Part shown: one piece after another, positions 48,901 through 59,132 of the stretch
How the letters are laid out: the number at the start of each line of letters is the position of its first letter
Numbering within the stretch: position 1 is the stretch's first letter
NCBI RefSeq assembly: GCF_001640805.2
Contig: NC_066855.1
Span: 2,406,342-2,470,341, forward strand
DNA length: 64,000 nucleotides
DNA from: Lates calcarifer
Lineage: Eukaryota > Chordata > Actinopteri > Centropomidae
Direction: 5' to 3'
The notes under the pieces: generated by a model
What the model was told of the DNA's origin: nothing
The model's database searches: none
Seen by the model: only the letters and a program-made list of their open reading frames with translations
Position numbers and translations under genes: made by a program

Positions 48901-51900
48901 AGCTGACTAAATAAACTAAATGCTACAAAGTTTCAAATACAGCACTGAATTTACAGTACTTCTCATCCTGTTTTCTGCCAAAGACATTGAATGCAACCAC
49001 TAACTCCCAACATTTAGTGTGCGCTACTATCTAAACATGTACCTAAGCCTATCCAACCATAGTGTTTAATCAGTTTGGACTGTTATATAGAGCAGGCACC
49101 AAGGTTAGGAAGCGGAGTCAAGTTTTTGTGCTTCAAATCTGAGAAAGAAAAAGAGTCAAGAGGGGCAGTAAAGGGTGACTGATCAGAGGTGCCCTGTCTG
49201 TAGCCACACACCCTGTCTACACAGAACGACAAGTATCAATGTACAGAATGTATTCAGTTAAATCCAGCATTAGTATTACAGAACCTTCTGCCATGAACAT
49301 ACTGAATTAGCAGAAATAAACTCTAACCTTTACGAAGCTGCTTTTTGCCAGACTGTTCCTGTAATTTCTTATAGTTTAAAGAGAGGAAAACCTGATTTTT
49401 CCTCAATATTTCCCTTTGGGATCAAAGCCACAGTTCAGACAGTTCATAGTAAAAAAAAAAAAAAGAAAAAAAAAAAGGGACCTCTCTAACAACACTTGTA
49501 CACCTCAAAATCAGTGATACTCCACATACTCATCACTGCAGCACCTATAAATTTGTACATGTTCTGTTGGTGTCTTTCCCAGTAGACACCAACACATAAT
49601 CAAGTTAAATTGCAGGCTCTCACTGTAACACTCGAATCCCATTTAACACCCAAAACTCCACACCTAGCTTAGCGTTTCCAACTGCTGGAGTGCTTCACAG
49701 AGATGTTCCTGCCAGCAGTGAAAAGTGTCATCCAATTCACAATCCCCCTGCCATGCAGCACTTTAAACAGGAAGCTCATAAACATTAGCAGAGAAATTAG
49801 CCATTTTAAAGTTTCTCCACAAGAAAGGCGCAACATTAACTCATTCTGTGACAAAAAAAAAAAAACAGCATTATTCAGCAAACAGGTTCTCCTTCGCACA
49901 AAAATTAATGCTACACTCTCAGTTGTTAGCACTGTAGAAACTCTACCATGGACAAAACCTGTGACTAGCTTACCTGCTAATGAAATAGCAAGTAAGCTAG
50001 TTATGAAAAGCTGCAGAAGAAACAGTTGCTTCCAGTCTTTGTGCTAAGATAATGCCAACTACATCTGTGACCTAGATCTGTATATGATGAACAAAAATTA
50101 AGTTAATATCATAATATTCCCTAAAATGTTTCTTAAATGCAGGTGTTTTTGTCTGGCGGTGGCAAATACTACGCTATCAGAAAACTGCCAGCATGTAAAG
50201 ATGGGTGAACTGCCCTGGTACAAAAGGTAGTACAGGAAAAAAAAAAGAAAAGAAAAGACTTCCACATAATTTTTTTGTTTGGGCCATACAGGAAAGAGCT
50301 GATTGGACTGAGCCATTGAAGGCTTCAGGGCCAACTTGAAGAGAATCCAGGAGCCTTGAAAATGATGAGGAAATAAAGTAACATGGACAGATGGTGAAAG
50401 GCTGACACACATGTGAACAAATGGTCTGAAACTCATCACTCTAACAAAGTCATCAAACGGCAAAACCAGACCATATGCATTTACCGGGCTGTGTCCGAAC
50501 TGAAGTCTACAGCAACCTCAACATAATTTAACTGTAAGGAAAAGGAGAGAAAAAAGGGCTATAAGGCTTCAAATCAGTTTTCCCTTATGCAAACATGACT
50601 AATTGTATTTCAGAGTATTCAGTGCTTATGAGCCACTCAGCTCCAATTAGCACCACTTTTTGTGGTTTGTCGCCTGATTACCCTCACAGTCAGCTGAGGA
50701 TGTAAACAAGCTGCTGCAGTACAAATTAAAAGGCATCAGAGCAAGTTTAATGTCCCACCATAATGTGCATGATCTATTAAACATATGCAGCTATGCTAAT
50801 GGAGACATCAATAAAGGTAATTCATGTATTATGTAGCAAATATGTCTATGTCAATAAACTTGATTAGCATTACATTAGCTTGAGTGTGCTCTATACTTTG
50901 CTTTTTTCACAAAAGTATGGAGAGAAAAAATAATGACAAATCTGTGTTACATGATGTTTCATTCCTCAATTTAAATGTATTGTATTGTCTTTACACACAA
51001 CTAGTGCAACCACTAGTAACATCAAAGCATATCAGCCTATCACATGCATGTAAACTCTAAGTATCAGTGCATTTGGATTCTTTTCTCTCATGCTTCATAC
51101 AGATGCCACAGTGACATGTGCCCTGATGTCGCGACAGAAAAAAGAGGCATCACTTAACATCAGAGATTCAACCATGTAAACAGTACCCAGAGTGACAACT
51201 TTTCTTAGTCATGCTGCAAAAACACAGTCAAGACACATGATGGGTGGGCTCATACATCCCCCCCCGTTCCCACTTGATTCCTGCGAATGAGGGGTTCTTT
51301 GAAATGTATGCTAAGACATGGCATCTTCACAGGCGGGAATTCTGTGGAAGTCTCAGAGCTGTGGTGAACCACAGGCTGTCAGATGGCTGTGACCAGAGCG
51401 GATCAAACCCTGAGCGACTGCTGAAGGGGCTGTACTTTACTTAGCACTGCTGAGATGCCACACAAAGTCACTAGGATTCGAGTCTTTGCTCTGCTGCCAT
51501 ATTGCAGTTTCAAAAATGAGAGTTCTTCCACCGTAATCTCATCTAATCTCTGATGATGTTCAGTACAACCATCAATTAAGCATTTTGGGCAAAAAAAACC
51601 TTCGTAGAGCCTAAAACTCAGCCAATCCATAACATTTCCTCAACATACAAAGTCAGAGCCTCTGTGACTGTTTCCTTTGTTTATTGTTTAGCATCTGGAT
51701 GTGATTTCCTGACAAAACAGCATGTGAATGCTATTTGGAACTTAACATTAAAGTTCTGGATGTCAGACATTCTTGCCAGCGCTTGAATGCAGCATTGTTA
51801 TAAATAATCAAAAAATGAAAATGTCATTATGAAAATCCCAGATCTGGATTATCACCAGAATCTAATCAGCTGATCCCAGTGGGCTGAGGGTGAGCTGTTC

Positions 51901-52932
51901 ACCAGATATTAGTCATTCAAACATTCAAAGATAAACAAACAACAACAAAAAACATACACAAGCAGAATTTACATATCACTACTATAATGGTGGGTTTAAT
52001 TTGAACTAGGAAACTAGTATGACAAATTCAAATTAATGTTATGAAAATTTCCTAGTGCCCAGTGATGTCATTAAATGTCTTATATTCTCCAACCCACAGT
52101 CTAAACCCTAAAAATATTCAATTTAATTAAAATTCAGAAAAGAAAAAAGCAGAGAAAACACAAAAGAAGCTGGGACCATCTGAGATTTTTGCATGAAAAT
52201 TATTAACCATTATTTGATCATTCAATTAGCTGCTGAATACATTTCTGTTTGTTGCACATCAGGTACAGAAATAACCATCCTGTTTTCAGTAACTTTCAAT
52301 GTCTAACTGAATTTGTAAGCTTCTAATTGTACATGAGGCACCTGCATACATAGCTCTGTTCCAAAATTTTACATAAATATTGCATGATGGGCAAACAATA
52401 AATAAAAAGCATAAAATCATATTTATTCTTTTTTTGTGAACCAACAGAATTTTCTTTTACCTTCCTGCACATGATAATTCAGTGATTAAACATGACCTTT
52501 CTGCAGTTAAAGATTCTGTAACAATAAGCTCGCATGAGGTGTTTTCAAATGTAACTTTCCAAATAAAGGAATAAAGTCAGGTCTCTTCAGCTTTCGAGTG
52601 ACCTACAGCTGAGGTGCTACCCCTGTGTTTCATCTCTCTTCACGGTCCTAATAGGAAAAACCCAACTGGGTTTGTGGTAACCACAGTGATTGGCAGATAA
52701 AACCCAGTCGGTGGTCTGAAATTCACCATGGAAACTGTCAAACAACCAGACATGTTGTTTAGACGACCATATATTTGGGTTGGATTTCTAAATACTGGCA
52801 GGGTTTTATTGCAAAGCACAGCTCCAAGAGAAACGGCCTGAAATCAGGAGGACAAACACTGGAATATCCCAGGGAATTATGCTGCTGAGAAATGGTTTCA
52901 TTTCTTCACACACTGTCTTGCTGAATGTATTC

Positions 52933-52978
<46 letters not shown>

Positions 52979-55900
52979 TGAAAATCTTTCTGTTTGAATT
53001 TATAGTATCTGCTTCCTCCTAGACAGAAATATCCACATCTATGCAGGGTGTCCCCACGGGAAACGTGTTAGTCAAGGTGCTGCTGGCAGTAGAGGGGTTT
53101 TAGGAAAGGGAGAGCCCCAATGTAAATTCCATTTGATTGGTTTTTATTGTGTTTAACAAGTTAAATAACTGCTGTGAGAAGTTCAATGAAGGGAAAGAGG
53201 CAGCAAAAAGCATGATGGAAAAGAATACTGAATATTAAACATGTCTTAAAATACTGGATAATAGAAGCTATGAAGCCTGTTTCTATGGTGTCAAAAACTG
53301 GCTGGACAATATTTTGGTCTCATCAGAAAATATCTCTTTTCTGTTGTGCTCTTTAGTTTAAGCGATACATTCTCCGTATCTGTAAAATGTTTTACTCACA
53401 GCTCCTAACATGATGCGGACAATGAGCCACCTGAAGGTCCAGATGCAGGTGAGGGAGGGGGGGCAGCGGCGGGGGACCTGGGACAGAGTCCAAACCGGAC
53501 ACAAGAAAATGGCCAGAAAGCCCGTCTCCAACAGCTGGCTCTCCCAACCTGCACATCACAGACAATCACAATATCACCTGTTAAGTGCTTTTCTTATATG
53601 AGGTGCAGTGTGCTACTGAAAAACAAACAGTGCTTAATGACAACAGGCCGCACTCGATTCAGATCACCAAAATAAATACAACTCATCCTGAGGGGGGTAT
53701 CAATGTCTCCGCTAAAATTCTGGGCAATAGTTGTTGAGATATTTTAGTCTGGACCAAAGCGGTGGCCTGACTGACCCACAAACCAGCATTGTAATTCATA
53801 AAACCACAAAGCTAGCATGACTAAAAACAAATCCAATATAATTTGATTATATTCAAGTTTACCTTACTAGAAGCAATATTGTAGCTTTGTATTTCTAAAA
53901 AGAGGTTCAAGTGAGCGAACAGTGTCTGCCACTAATGCCCCTAACAGCACAAACCCCCAGCCTCTGGTTTTTAGTCTAGACTTGGGAACAATTGGAGGAG
54001 CTTAGTCTGCAGACTTGAAGCTGCACTGTCAGTCACAGGGTGATAATAGGTCCAAAAGAAAAGAGGGAGAGAAGGGAGAAAGACAGTGTGAGTGAGAGGA
54101 AAATTAAAAAAAAAGTTTTTTAAAAAGAGGAATAGAAGCCACAGCTCCTAACCACAGACAGAGGCCTGGCGTCTCTGACTACAAAGTGTCATTAACCAGT
54201 CAGAGAGCTGCCACTGACCTCGCCACTTATCTGGGCCTGAGCCCTACATGTAACCTCCTATTTATACTTTCTTATTTCTTTCCTCCCTGTCCTCCCTCTT
54301 TACTGTTATATTCATGATGGTTTACTGGGTTCACAGTAATGTACTATATGTCAATAAGCCTTAATTCTGCCAGTGACTGGGTTTAAACCAAATGACTGGC
54401 TGTAAACACGTTGGGAAACAATCATGAGAAAGCTGCTGGTGAGATTTTGAAGCATAAGCATAAAAGTAGATTTCTGTGCAGTGATTATTATGCATTATGG
54501 GTATGATCCATGACTCCTACAACTAGACTCTTCATACTAATTGCCCATTCGTAACCCTCCTTGAATTAAATAATAGGATTGGACAGACATCTCCTCTTCA
54601 TGTTAATTTATCCTCTAAAAACATCAGGCTAAAGTATCTCAATTCATGTATCAGATGTGTCAGATAAGCTCAGTGTATACACAAGCTTAGTTTGAGGGAT
54701 TTTACCACACTGAGCTAAAATGGTATCCAAACCTGAGTGTCTCACATAAATGTTTTGTCTCTAATCCACTTCTCTTTGACGAGGGGAATCACAGGTTTTA
54801 AGGTTGAAAACTGTGCGAGTCTCTTGGTGTGGATCATGAAGTTCACTTACCGAAGGAGTACCTAGAGAGAGGCAGAGAAGAAAACAGAAATGATTCTGCA
54901 AAGTAAGGATTCTGATGCATTCTTTAACATTATCACTTTCTTCATAATAATCATCCACAAACTCCTAATGAAACCGATCAGGTTCTTCAGCTGCCAAATA
55001 GTCACTTAATAGTTGGGTGATAATTCTCTGTGGGTTCGTTCATGTATTTGTTCAGCAACAATATACAACTGTTGTTTGTGAGTCACTCGGTGTGTCTATC
55101 TCAGACTCACCACAGCTGTCCCACGTTGACCAGCGAGTGGTAAAGCACCCACAACGTCACCATGATCACCATATTGGCCATTCCTGTCACCAGCACAAAT
55201 GCAGACAGAGCCATCCCCACCAGGGCGATGCCGTCCAGGTTGGCATCCATGTCGTCCCAGTCCAAGAACCAGAGGATGGACGGTGTGTACGCCAGGGCGG
55301 CCATGCCTACCTTCCCCCCCACGTAGCGCTTGACACTGTTCAGGTAGCTCTTGCAGGGCATCAGACCATGTTCACCTATCAGCTGTTTGTTCTGGTTGTA
55401 AGCAACGCTGAACGCCACCACTACAGGAAATGAGATGAGATGCAGTTCAGTGCTCTACCTCTCCATGTACACTGCTTAGAAACACAGATACTGTCTTTTT
55501 AAACCTTATTTTGAAAGGGTCTTTGTACATCAGCAAGTAAGAATTAACAGTAGCACCAGTAAGTGAGAGGTGTCTTCATATTTCAGTCAAAACTGTTTAT
55601 AATGGCAGAGTGTGTGTGGTCACCTCAGGATGTGAAGGCAAACACAAAGGTCTGAAGGGCAAAACATGGAGTCTGAGTTCAGTCCACACACCTGTGCTCA
55701 TGTTGTTTAGAAACTGAGACACAGAAAGCGCCTGCACTGCTTTCTGTGTGTCACTTTGATAGCTTCAGAGGAAAATACACCACAGAATACCCAGGACAGA
55801 ACTGCAGCTTGTACACAACAGAAGAACTTCGCGTCTAGTTGTGACTGTGGCGCGAAGTATTTTGAAAAGCTCAGCTGACTCACAGTAAATAAATGCGACG

Positions 55901-56115
55901 GAGCGAAGCAGCACGATACGAGTGAGCCAGAAGGTCCCGGTCTGTACAGACTCCCGCCTCTTCTCTGTGTCCGTGTCTCTGCTGCTGTCTGCTCCATTCT
56001 CTCTGCAGCTGTCTGCGGAGTCTGTCTCTGTCTTTCTGCCGTCCACGCGTCTCCTCCTCACCGTGCTCTCTGAGCTGTCACTGCTGGCCGCCATGTTTGT
56101 GGAGGTGACGGTCAT
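39766..56115 (-). CDS. lmf1: lmf1, lipase maturation factor 1, 11 coding exons, about 584 aa
   Basis: Multi-pass ER membrane chaperone needed for folding and dimer assembly of lipoprotein, hepatic and endothelial lipases. Eleven exons (232, 310, 11, 149, 66, 168, 181, 154, 184, 113 and 187 nt of CDS) join in frame to 1,755 nt, i.e. 584 residues plus stop; human LMF1 has 567. Family landmarks run in order: TGTFWLTRIVLL (first membrane segment, about 60-85), NQNKQLIGEHGLMPC, NMVIMVTLWVLYHSLVNVG, GWESQLLETGFL, IRGDKCWRDLTCMD, SPWWFHRFETLSNHFIEL, SGNLSFLNWLTIVPSLACFD, SSRQVMNT, CKPGDIYRRPCLISPYHYRL and RWVRGEHFRYKFS, ending RSRNWP-like. The ATG at 56,115 aligns with the human start by spacing; the ATG at 56,094 (AACATGG) has the better context. 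Intron 4 is the longest, at 6.1 kb. Lies head-to-head with sox8. Confidence 0.96.
40329..40441 (-). CDS. lmf1: lmf1 exon 10
   Basis: 113 nt, from TGTGCAG|ACCTAT to CCCAG|GTAACC. Encodes TYEQSEWVIHIAGRLLSNDS through NPFQGRDPP plus 2 nt of Arg. This corresponds to human TYEHNDWIIHLAGKLL. Confidence 0.95.
40645..40828 (-). CDS. lmf1: lmf1 exon 9
   Basis: 184 nt, from CATCCAG|CATCAC to CAG|GTACAT. Encodes ITKERTEVIFQGTLNP through CKPGDIYRRPCLISPYHYRL and DWLMWFAAFQ. It carries the conserved cysteines of the lumenal C-terminal domain. Confidence 0.96.
41028..41181 (-). CDS. lmf1: lmf1 exon 8
   Basis: 154 nt, from GTGTCAG|GTATGT to GGCAG|GTACAG. Encodes MLIRRVVNISLGILIGFLSI through SSRQVMNT and NTYGAFG, with a predicted membrane helix near its start. 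Confidence 0.95.
42232..42412 (-). CDS. lmf1: lmf1 exon 7
   Basis: 181 nt, from GCTGCAG|GTGGTT to AAAG|GTATTT. Encodes VVLIVSGNLSFLNWLTIVPS through GRTPKPTK plus 1 nt of the next Gly codon. The end is a variable hydrophilic loop. Confidence 0.95.
42678..42845 (-). CDS. lmf1: lmf1 exon 6
   Basis: 168 nt, from TTTCCAG|ACCCAG to CAG|GTAAAA. Encodes TQPVPNPLSYYMHRSPWWFH through NGAIQILFQ. Confidence 0.96.
42846..47184 (-). other. lmf1: lmf1 intron 5
   Basis: 4.3 kb with no coding sequence seen. A (GA)n tract lies at 43,744-43,761. The remainder is unremarkable AT-rich DNA with one CpG-richer patch near 45.7-45.95 kb. Confidence 0.8.
43744..43761. repeat. (GA)n microsatellite in lmf1 intron 5
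   Basis: Nine GA units. Confidence 0.95.
47185..47250 (-). CDS. lmf1: lmf1 exon 5
   Basis: 66 nt, from TTCCAG|GGTCTC to GAG|GTGTGT. Encodes GLIKIRGDKCWRDLTCMDYH plus YE, a highly conserved lumenal segment of the family. Confidence 0.95.
49451..49477. repeat. A-rich tract in lmf1 intron 4
   Basis: A14-G-A12 tract. Confidence 0.9.
52935..52976. repeat. (GT)21 microsatellite in lmf1 intron 4
   Basis: 42 nt of perfect GT repeat, the longest simple repeat in the window. Confidence 0.98.
53400..53548 (-). CDS. lmf1: lmf1 exon 4
   Basis: 149 nt, from acceptor GTGCAG|GTTGGG to donor GCT|GTGAGT. Completes Gly and encodes WESQLLETGFLAIFLC through FRWLIVRIMLGA, phase 0 at the end. Confidence 0.95.
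53549..54850 (-). other. lmf1: lmf1 intron 3
   Basis: 1.3 kb between the 11-nt exon and exon 4. Contains a fragment of an interspersed repeat at about 53,681-53,790. Confidence 0.8.
53681..53790. repeat. lmf1: Interspersed repeat fragment in lmf1 intron 3
   Basis: CTCATCCTGAGGGGGGTATC, then AATAGTTGTTGAGATATTTT, AGTCTGGACCAAAGCGGTGG, is the downstream part of a common fish repeat, probably the same family as the fragment at 4,941-5,060. Confidence 0.55.
54851..54861 (-). CDS. lmf1: lmf1 exon 3 (11-nt microexon)
   Basis: The 11 nt GTACTCCTTCG sit between CTCTCTAG and GTAAGTG. They complete Trp (TG|G), encode Tyr-Ser-Phe and donate the first base of Gly (G|GT). Without them the flanking exons would not match the family sequence VWYSFGWESQLL and the frame would shift. 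Confidence 0.88.
55111..55420 (-). CDS. lmf1: lmf1 exon 2
   Basis: 310 nt, from acceptor CCTGTAG|TGGTGG to donor TGTG|GTGAGT. Completes a Leu codon and runs from VAFSVAYNQNKQLIG to SLVNVGQL, ending with TG of a Trp codon. Confidence 0.96.
55884..56115 (-). CDS. lmf1: lmf1 exon 1
   Basis: 77 codons plus 1 nt, ending at donor TACT|GTGAGT. Encodes a Ser/Arg/Asp-rich cytosolic tail, then TGTFWLTRIVLLRSVAFIY, the start of the first membrane helix. The alternative ATG at 56,094 gives MAASSDSS. Confidence 0.9.
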
Positions 56116-56888
56116 GTGACTGCACAAACGCGGAAGTGAATTATGATGATGATTATTATTAGAATTATTATTATAGTTGTTGTTGTTGTTGTAAAAACGG
56201 AATAAGTAAGAATTATTACAAAAAGGATGTTGCAGTAATAAAATAAAAATCTATTTGAGAAACAAATATGGAGGGAGGTTAGGTCTGCAATAATAATAAG
56301 TATTATTTTTATGTTGTACTTCAATGTATGAATTTTGTATATTAAATATCAAAATAATTGCTGGCATCAGATTAATGTTGTGGAGCAAAAGCCATTTGTC
56401 CCAGAAATGCGGTGCAGCCTGAAGCAGCATGAATGGAAATCTAATATCATCTCCTCTGAGCCTGAACAAATCAAATCCAGCCATAACTTTTACTGAGCTG
56501 ACTACAATCAAAAGCATCATAAAAATGTAAAGTTTTACATTCTGGTATTGACCACTGTTCTGTGCCTCCTCCTGCTTCTTCTTGCCAAACTAGGAGGAAC
56601 TCTACTACTAAACCTTTGCAAAAGCCAATGGGACACGAGGGGTGGAGAGATGCGGGTGAGGGGTGTTAAAGAGAGTTTAAGAACTGAAAAAGAAAATATT
56701 GGCTTGTCAAACCTTGTCTTGCTGTGGAAGGGGATGGCAAGTCCAAGTCAAGAAATGTAGGATTTTAATTGACTTCGTGGTGAAACAGTCTTCATTCAGA
56801 GCCGTGCGCCTTTACGCACTTGGAGAAGTGTGCAGAAATTTTGGGCGACGTTAGGCTTTACCATCCTCACTGCTTTTTACTGGAAAAC
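56116..56888. promoter_or_regulatory. Divergent lmf1/sox8 intergenic promoter region
   Basis: 773 bp separate the two start codons. The ends are CpG-rich and the middle (about 56,144-56,340) is AT-rich with (ATT)n and (GTT)n tracts. It must contain both core promoters or at least both 5' UTRs. No clear TATA box could be assigned to either gene. Confidence 0.65.
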
Positions 56889-57277
56889 ATGACAGAAGAG
56901 AAAAAGTCATTGACGGACCATCCCTGCAGTCCAGCAGCAGGCAGCGACAGCTCCATGTCCCCGCATGGTTCGGATTCAGCCTCTCCAGCCGGACAAGGGA
57001 CTGCGTGCGGAAATACGCACAAACCGGAGAGCAGCGCGGAGGATGAGCGCTTCCCCGCCTGCATCCGCGACGCGGTGTCGCAGGTGCTGAAAGGTTACGA
57101 CTGGTCGCTGGTACCGATGCCCAGTCAAGGGGAGAGAGGGCTGAAGAGCAGACCTCATGTGAAACGGCCGATGAACGCCTTCATGGTTTGGGCACAGGCG
57201 GCGCGGAGGAAGCTGGCGGACCAGTATCCTCATCTGCACAACGCTGAGCTCAGTAAGACGCTGGGTAAACTGTGGAG
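56889..57277 (+). CDS. sox8: sox8 exon 1
   Basis: 129 codons plus 2 nt, ending TGGAG|GTGAGC within the Arg codon of GKLWR. Encodes the N-terminus, the dimerisation motif and the first half of the HMG box. Confidence 0.96.
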
Positions 57278-59116
57278 GTGAGCACTGGAACTCAACCAGC
57301 GAGTCTCAACTTCAGCTAATGAGCAGTTAGTGCTCCATGCAGCTCAGTTTGAATTTTACTGAAATCAGATCAACTCAGTTACTGGGACTTTGCACAAGTA
57401 AGAAATGTTTGGAAAATAATATACACCCCTGTGCAGTACAAAACATATTAATAAAAGACAGATGACTCCGATATTCTCAGCTAACTGCTTCATTAATGAT
57501 GCAAGTGTAAAGAACCTGCAAAATCTGTGCACTGCAGCTGATTCAATTTAACATGCAAGATGGAGTAATAATTAAGTTAAACATACTTTACATAAAATAG
57601 CAATACTGCAATATAAAAATACTCTATCACAAGTAAAAGTCTTGCATTGAAAAAGCAGAATTATGTGAATTATTACTCCAGTTATTATTGGATTAAAGAA
57701 GCATTAATGTGTAGTTTAAGTAGAATATAACTGTTGGTCAATGTGAAGCTAATTTTAACCTTTTTACATATTGTTGTGTGGTGTAATCTTTAACTGTGCA
57801 TTATATTTAAAACAATCATTACATATTTTAATGTAAAATCTTAATCTTAAAATCGTATCTATACACTATTCCAGTGATTTCACAGATATATATATATATA
57901 TATATAGATATAGATAGATAGATAGATAGATAATATAAATAGATAGCACTTGCGGGTATTTAAAGGAACTTCCAGTAAACTCACCTTTCTCCTCCTCAGG
58001 CTTCTCTCTGAAGCAGAGAAGCGTCCCTTCGTCGAGGAGGCAGAGAGGCTGAGGCTGCAGCACAAGAAAGACTACCCAGACTACAAGTACCAGCCTCGGA
58101 GACGCAAGAGCACTAAGCCAGGTCAAGGGGATTGTAGACCGGCACTGGTCCAACAGCAGCAACATCAGCAGGGCTTGTATAAGATGGAACCTGGGGTGGC
58201 CAGGTTGGGTGGGACAGGGGATGTACACCATCATTACCATCCAGACAGGACAGGTGAGAGGAGGAATCAGATCTTTTCACAGGGAATATGCTGCAGTGGT
58301 GGAAATACTGATTTTATGTTTTCTTTGTTTTGATTTCTAGGTCAGTCTCATGGACCTCCAACACCTCCCACTACACCTAAAACTGACCTTCACGTGGGGA
58401 GCAAGCATGACGCCCACCGGCTTGCGGACGGCAGCACGGGCTCTGCTCCACCTCCCAGCCGCCAGAACATTGACTTCAGCAACGTGGACATCTCAGAGCT
58501 CAGCACTGACGTCATTGGCACCATCGATGGATTTGACGTCCATGAGTTCGACCAGTACCTGCCTCCCAACAGCCACGGCTCAGCTGTTCTAACCCCGCCT
58601 GAAACCAGCCACACACATAACAACCCCCCTGGACCATTCATCCTCCCCAGCATCCACTCTCACTCCCACAGCATTCCCACTTGGACACCCAAAATATCTG
58701 GTGGGACCTCCACGGGAATGCCACCATCTTCTTCCAGTCGTGACACCCATGAGGACACCAGCCCCAAACCTCAGATTAAAACGGAGCAGATGAGCCCAGG
58801 TCACTACAGCAGTTCCTCCTCCTCCACTCCTCCACCACCACAACCGGAGTACACCTCCCTCAGCTCAGGCATCTGCCCTTCCTCCACCTCCTCCACGTCT
58901 CCTGCAAACCAGTCAGATTACACTGACCTTCAGAGCTCCAGTTTCTACAGCGCCTTCTCTGGCTACCCTGCCAGTTTGTATCAGTACCCATACTTCCACT
59001 CCTCCAGAGGGCCCTACGCCACACCGCTTATCAACAGCCTGACCTTAGCACCACCTCCGCACAGTCCTCCCTCTGGCTGGGAGCAACCTATCTATACAAC
59101 GCTCACCAGGCCTTGA
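56889..59116 (+). CDS. sox8: sox8, SoxE HMG-box transcription factor, 3 coding exons, 472 aa
   Basis: DNA-binding regulator of the SOX8/9/10 group acting in neural crest, glia, gonad and muscle. Three exons join in frame to 1,419 nt. Domains: Ser-rich N-terminus; SoxE dimerisation motif [20 protein letters not shown] (about 51-70, continuing to 78); HMG box (about 90-168) with [31 protein letters not shown]2 transactivation region [14 protein letters not shown]...FDQYL (about 254-288); a sumoylation consensus IKTE (about 360-363); and C-terminal [14 protein letters not shown] end ([10 protein letters not shown]). The final TTLTRP and the DIM wording fit SOX8 better than SOX9 or SOX10, and the lmf1 neighbour supports this. 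Intron 1 splits the HMG box after GKLWR, as in all SoxE genes. Reading upstream stays open to a TTG at 56,820 but the first ATG is 56,889. Which teleost duplicate (sox8a or sox8b) this is cannot be told here. Confidence 0.97.
57278..57999 (+). other. sox8: sox8 intron 1
   Basis: 722 nt, AT-rich, with a (TA)n/(GATA)n microsatellite at about 57,885-57,930 close to the 3' splice site. No coding sequence. Confidence 0.9.
57885..57930. repeat. (TA)n/(GATA)n compound microsatellite in sox8 intron 1
   Basis: About 11 AT units followed by several GATA units, ending roughly 70 nt before the exon 2 acceptor. Confidence 0.95.
58000..58253 (+). CDS. sox8: sox8 exon 2
   Basis: 254 nt, from CTCCTCAG|GCTTCT to ACAG|GTGAGA. 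Encodes [20 protein letters not shown] through [10 protein letters not shown] (end of the HMG box and a basic nuclear-localisation stretch), then a Gln/His-rich linker. Confidence 0.96.
58341..59116 (+). CDS. sox8: sox8 exon 3 (terminal)
   Basis: 776 nt, from TTTCTAG|GTCAGT to the stop TGA at 59,114-59,116. Encodes [14 protein letters not shown], the K2 region and the Ser/Pro-rich C-terminal transactivation domain. Intron 2 is only 87 nt. Confidence 0.96.
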
Positions 59117-59126
59117 AGAAGGAAAC

Positions 59127-59132
59127 AATAAA
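59127..59132 (+). terminator. sox8: AATAAA just past the sox8 stop
   Basis: A canonical polyadenylation hexamer only 10 nt after the stop codon. SoxE genes normally have long 3' UTRs, so a later signal, such as ATTAAA near 59,431, is at least as likely. Confidence 0.25.

Larger units (their letters stand above)
47251..53399 (-). other. lmf1: lmf1 intron 4
   Basis: 6.1 kb, the largest intron of the gene. It holds an A-rich tract (49,451-49,477), a long (GT)n microsatellite (52,935-52,976) and a segment at 50,600-50,860 whose composition resembles a conserved noncoding element. No coding sequence recognised. Confidence 0.8.

Noticed and set aside
50098..50463. 121-codon minus-strand open frame in lmf1 intron 4
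   Set aside because: Phe-rich translation of a poly-A-containing stretch; no similarity recognised and it lies within an intron.
55017..55433. 138-codon plus-strand open frame
   Set aside because: Antisense shadow of lmf1 exon 2.
56820..56888. Upstream extension of the sox8 frame from 56,820
   Set aside because: The codon at 56,820 is TTG. The first ATG, at 56,889, gives the SoxE-like MTEEKKSL start.
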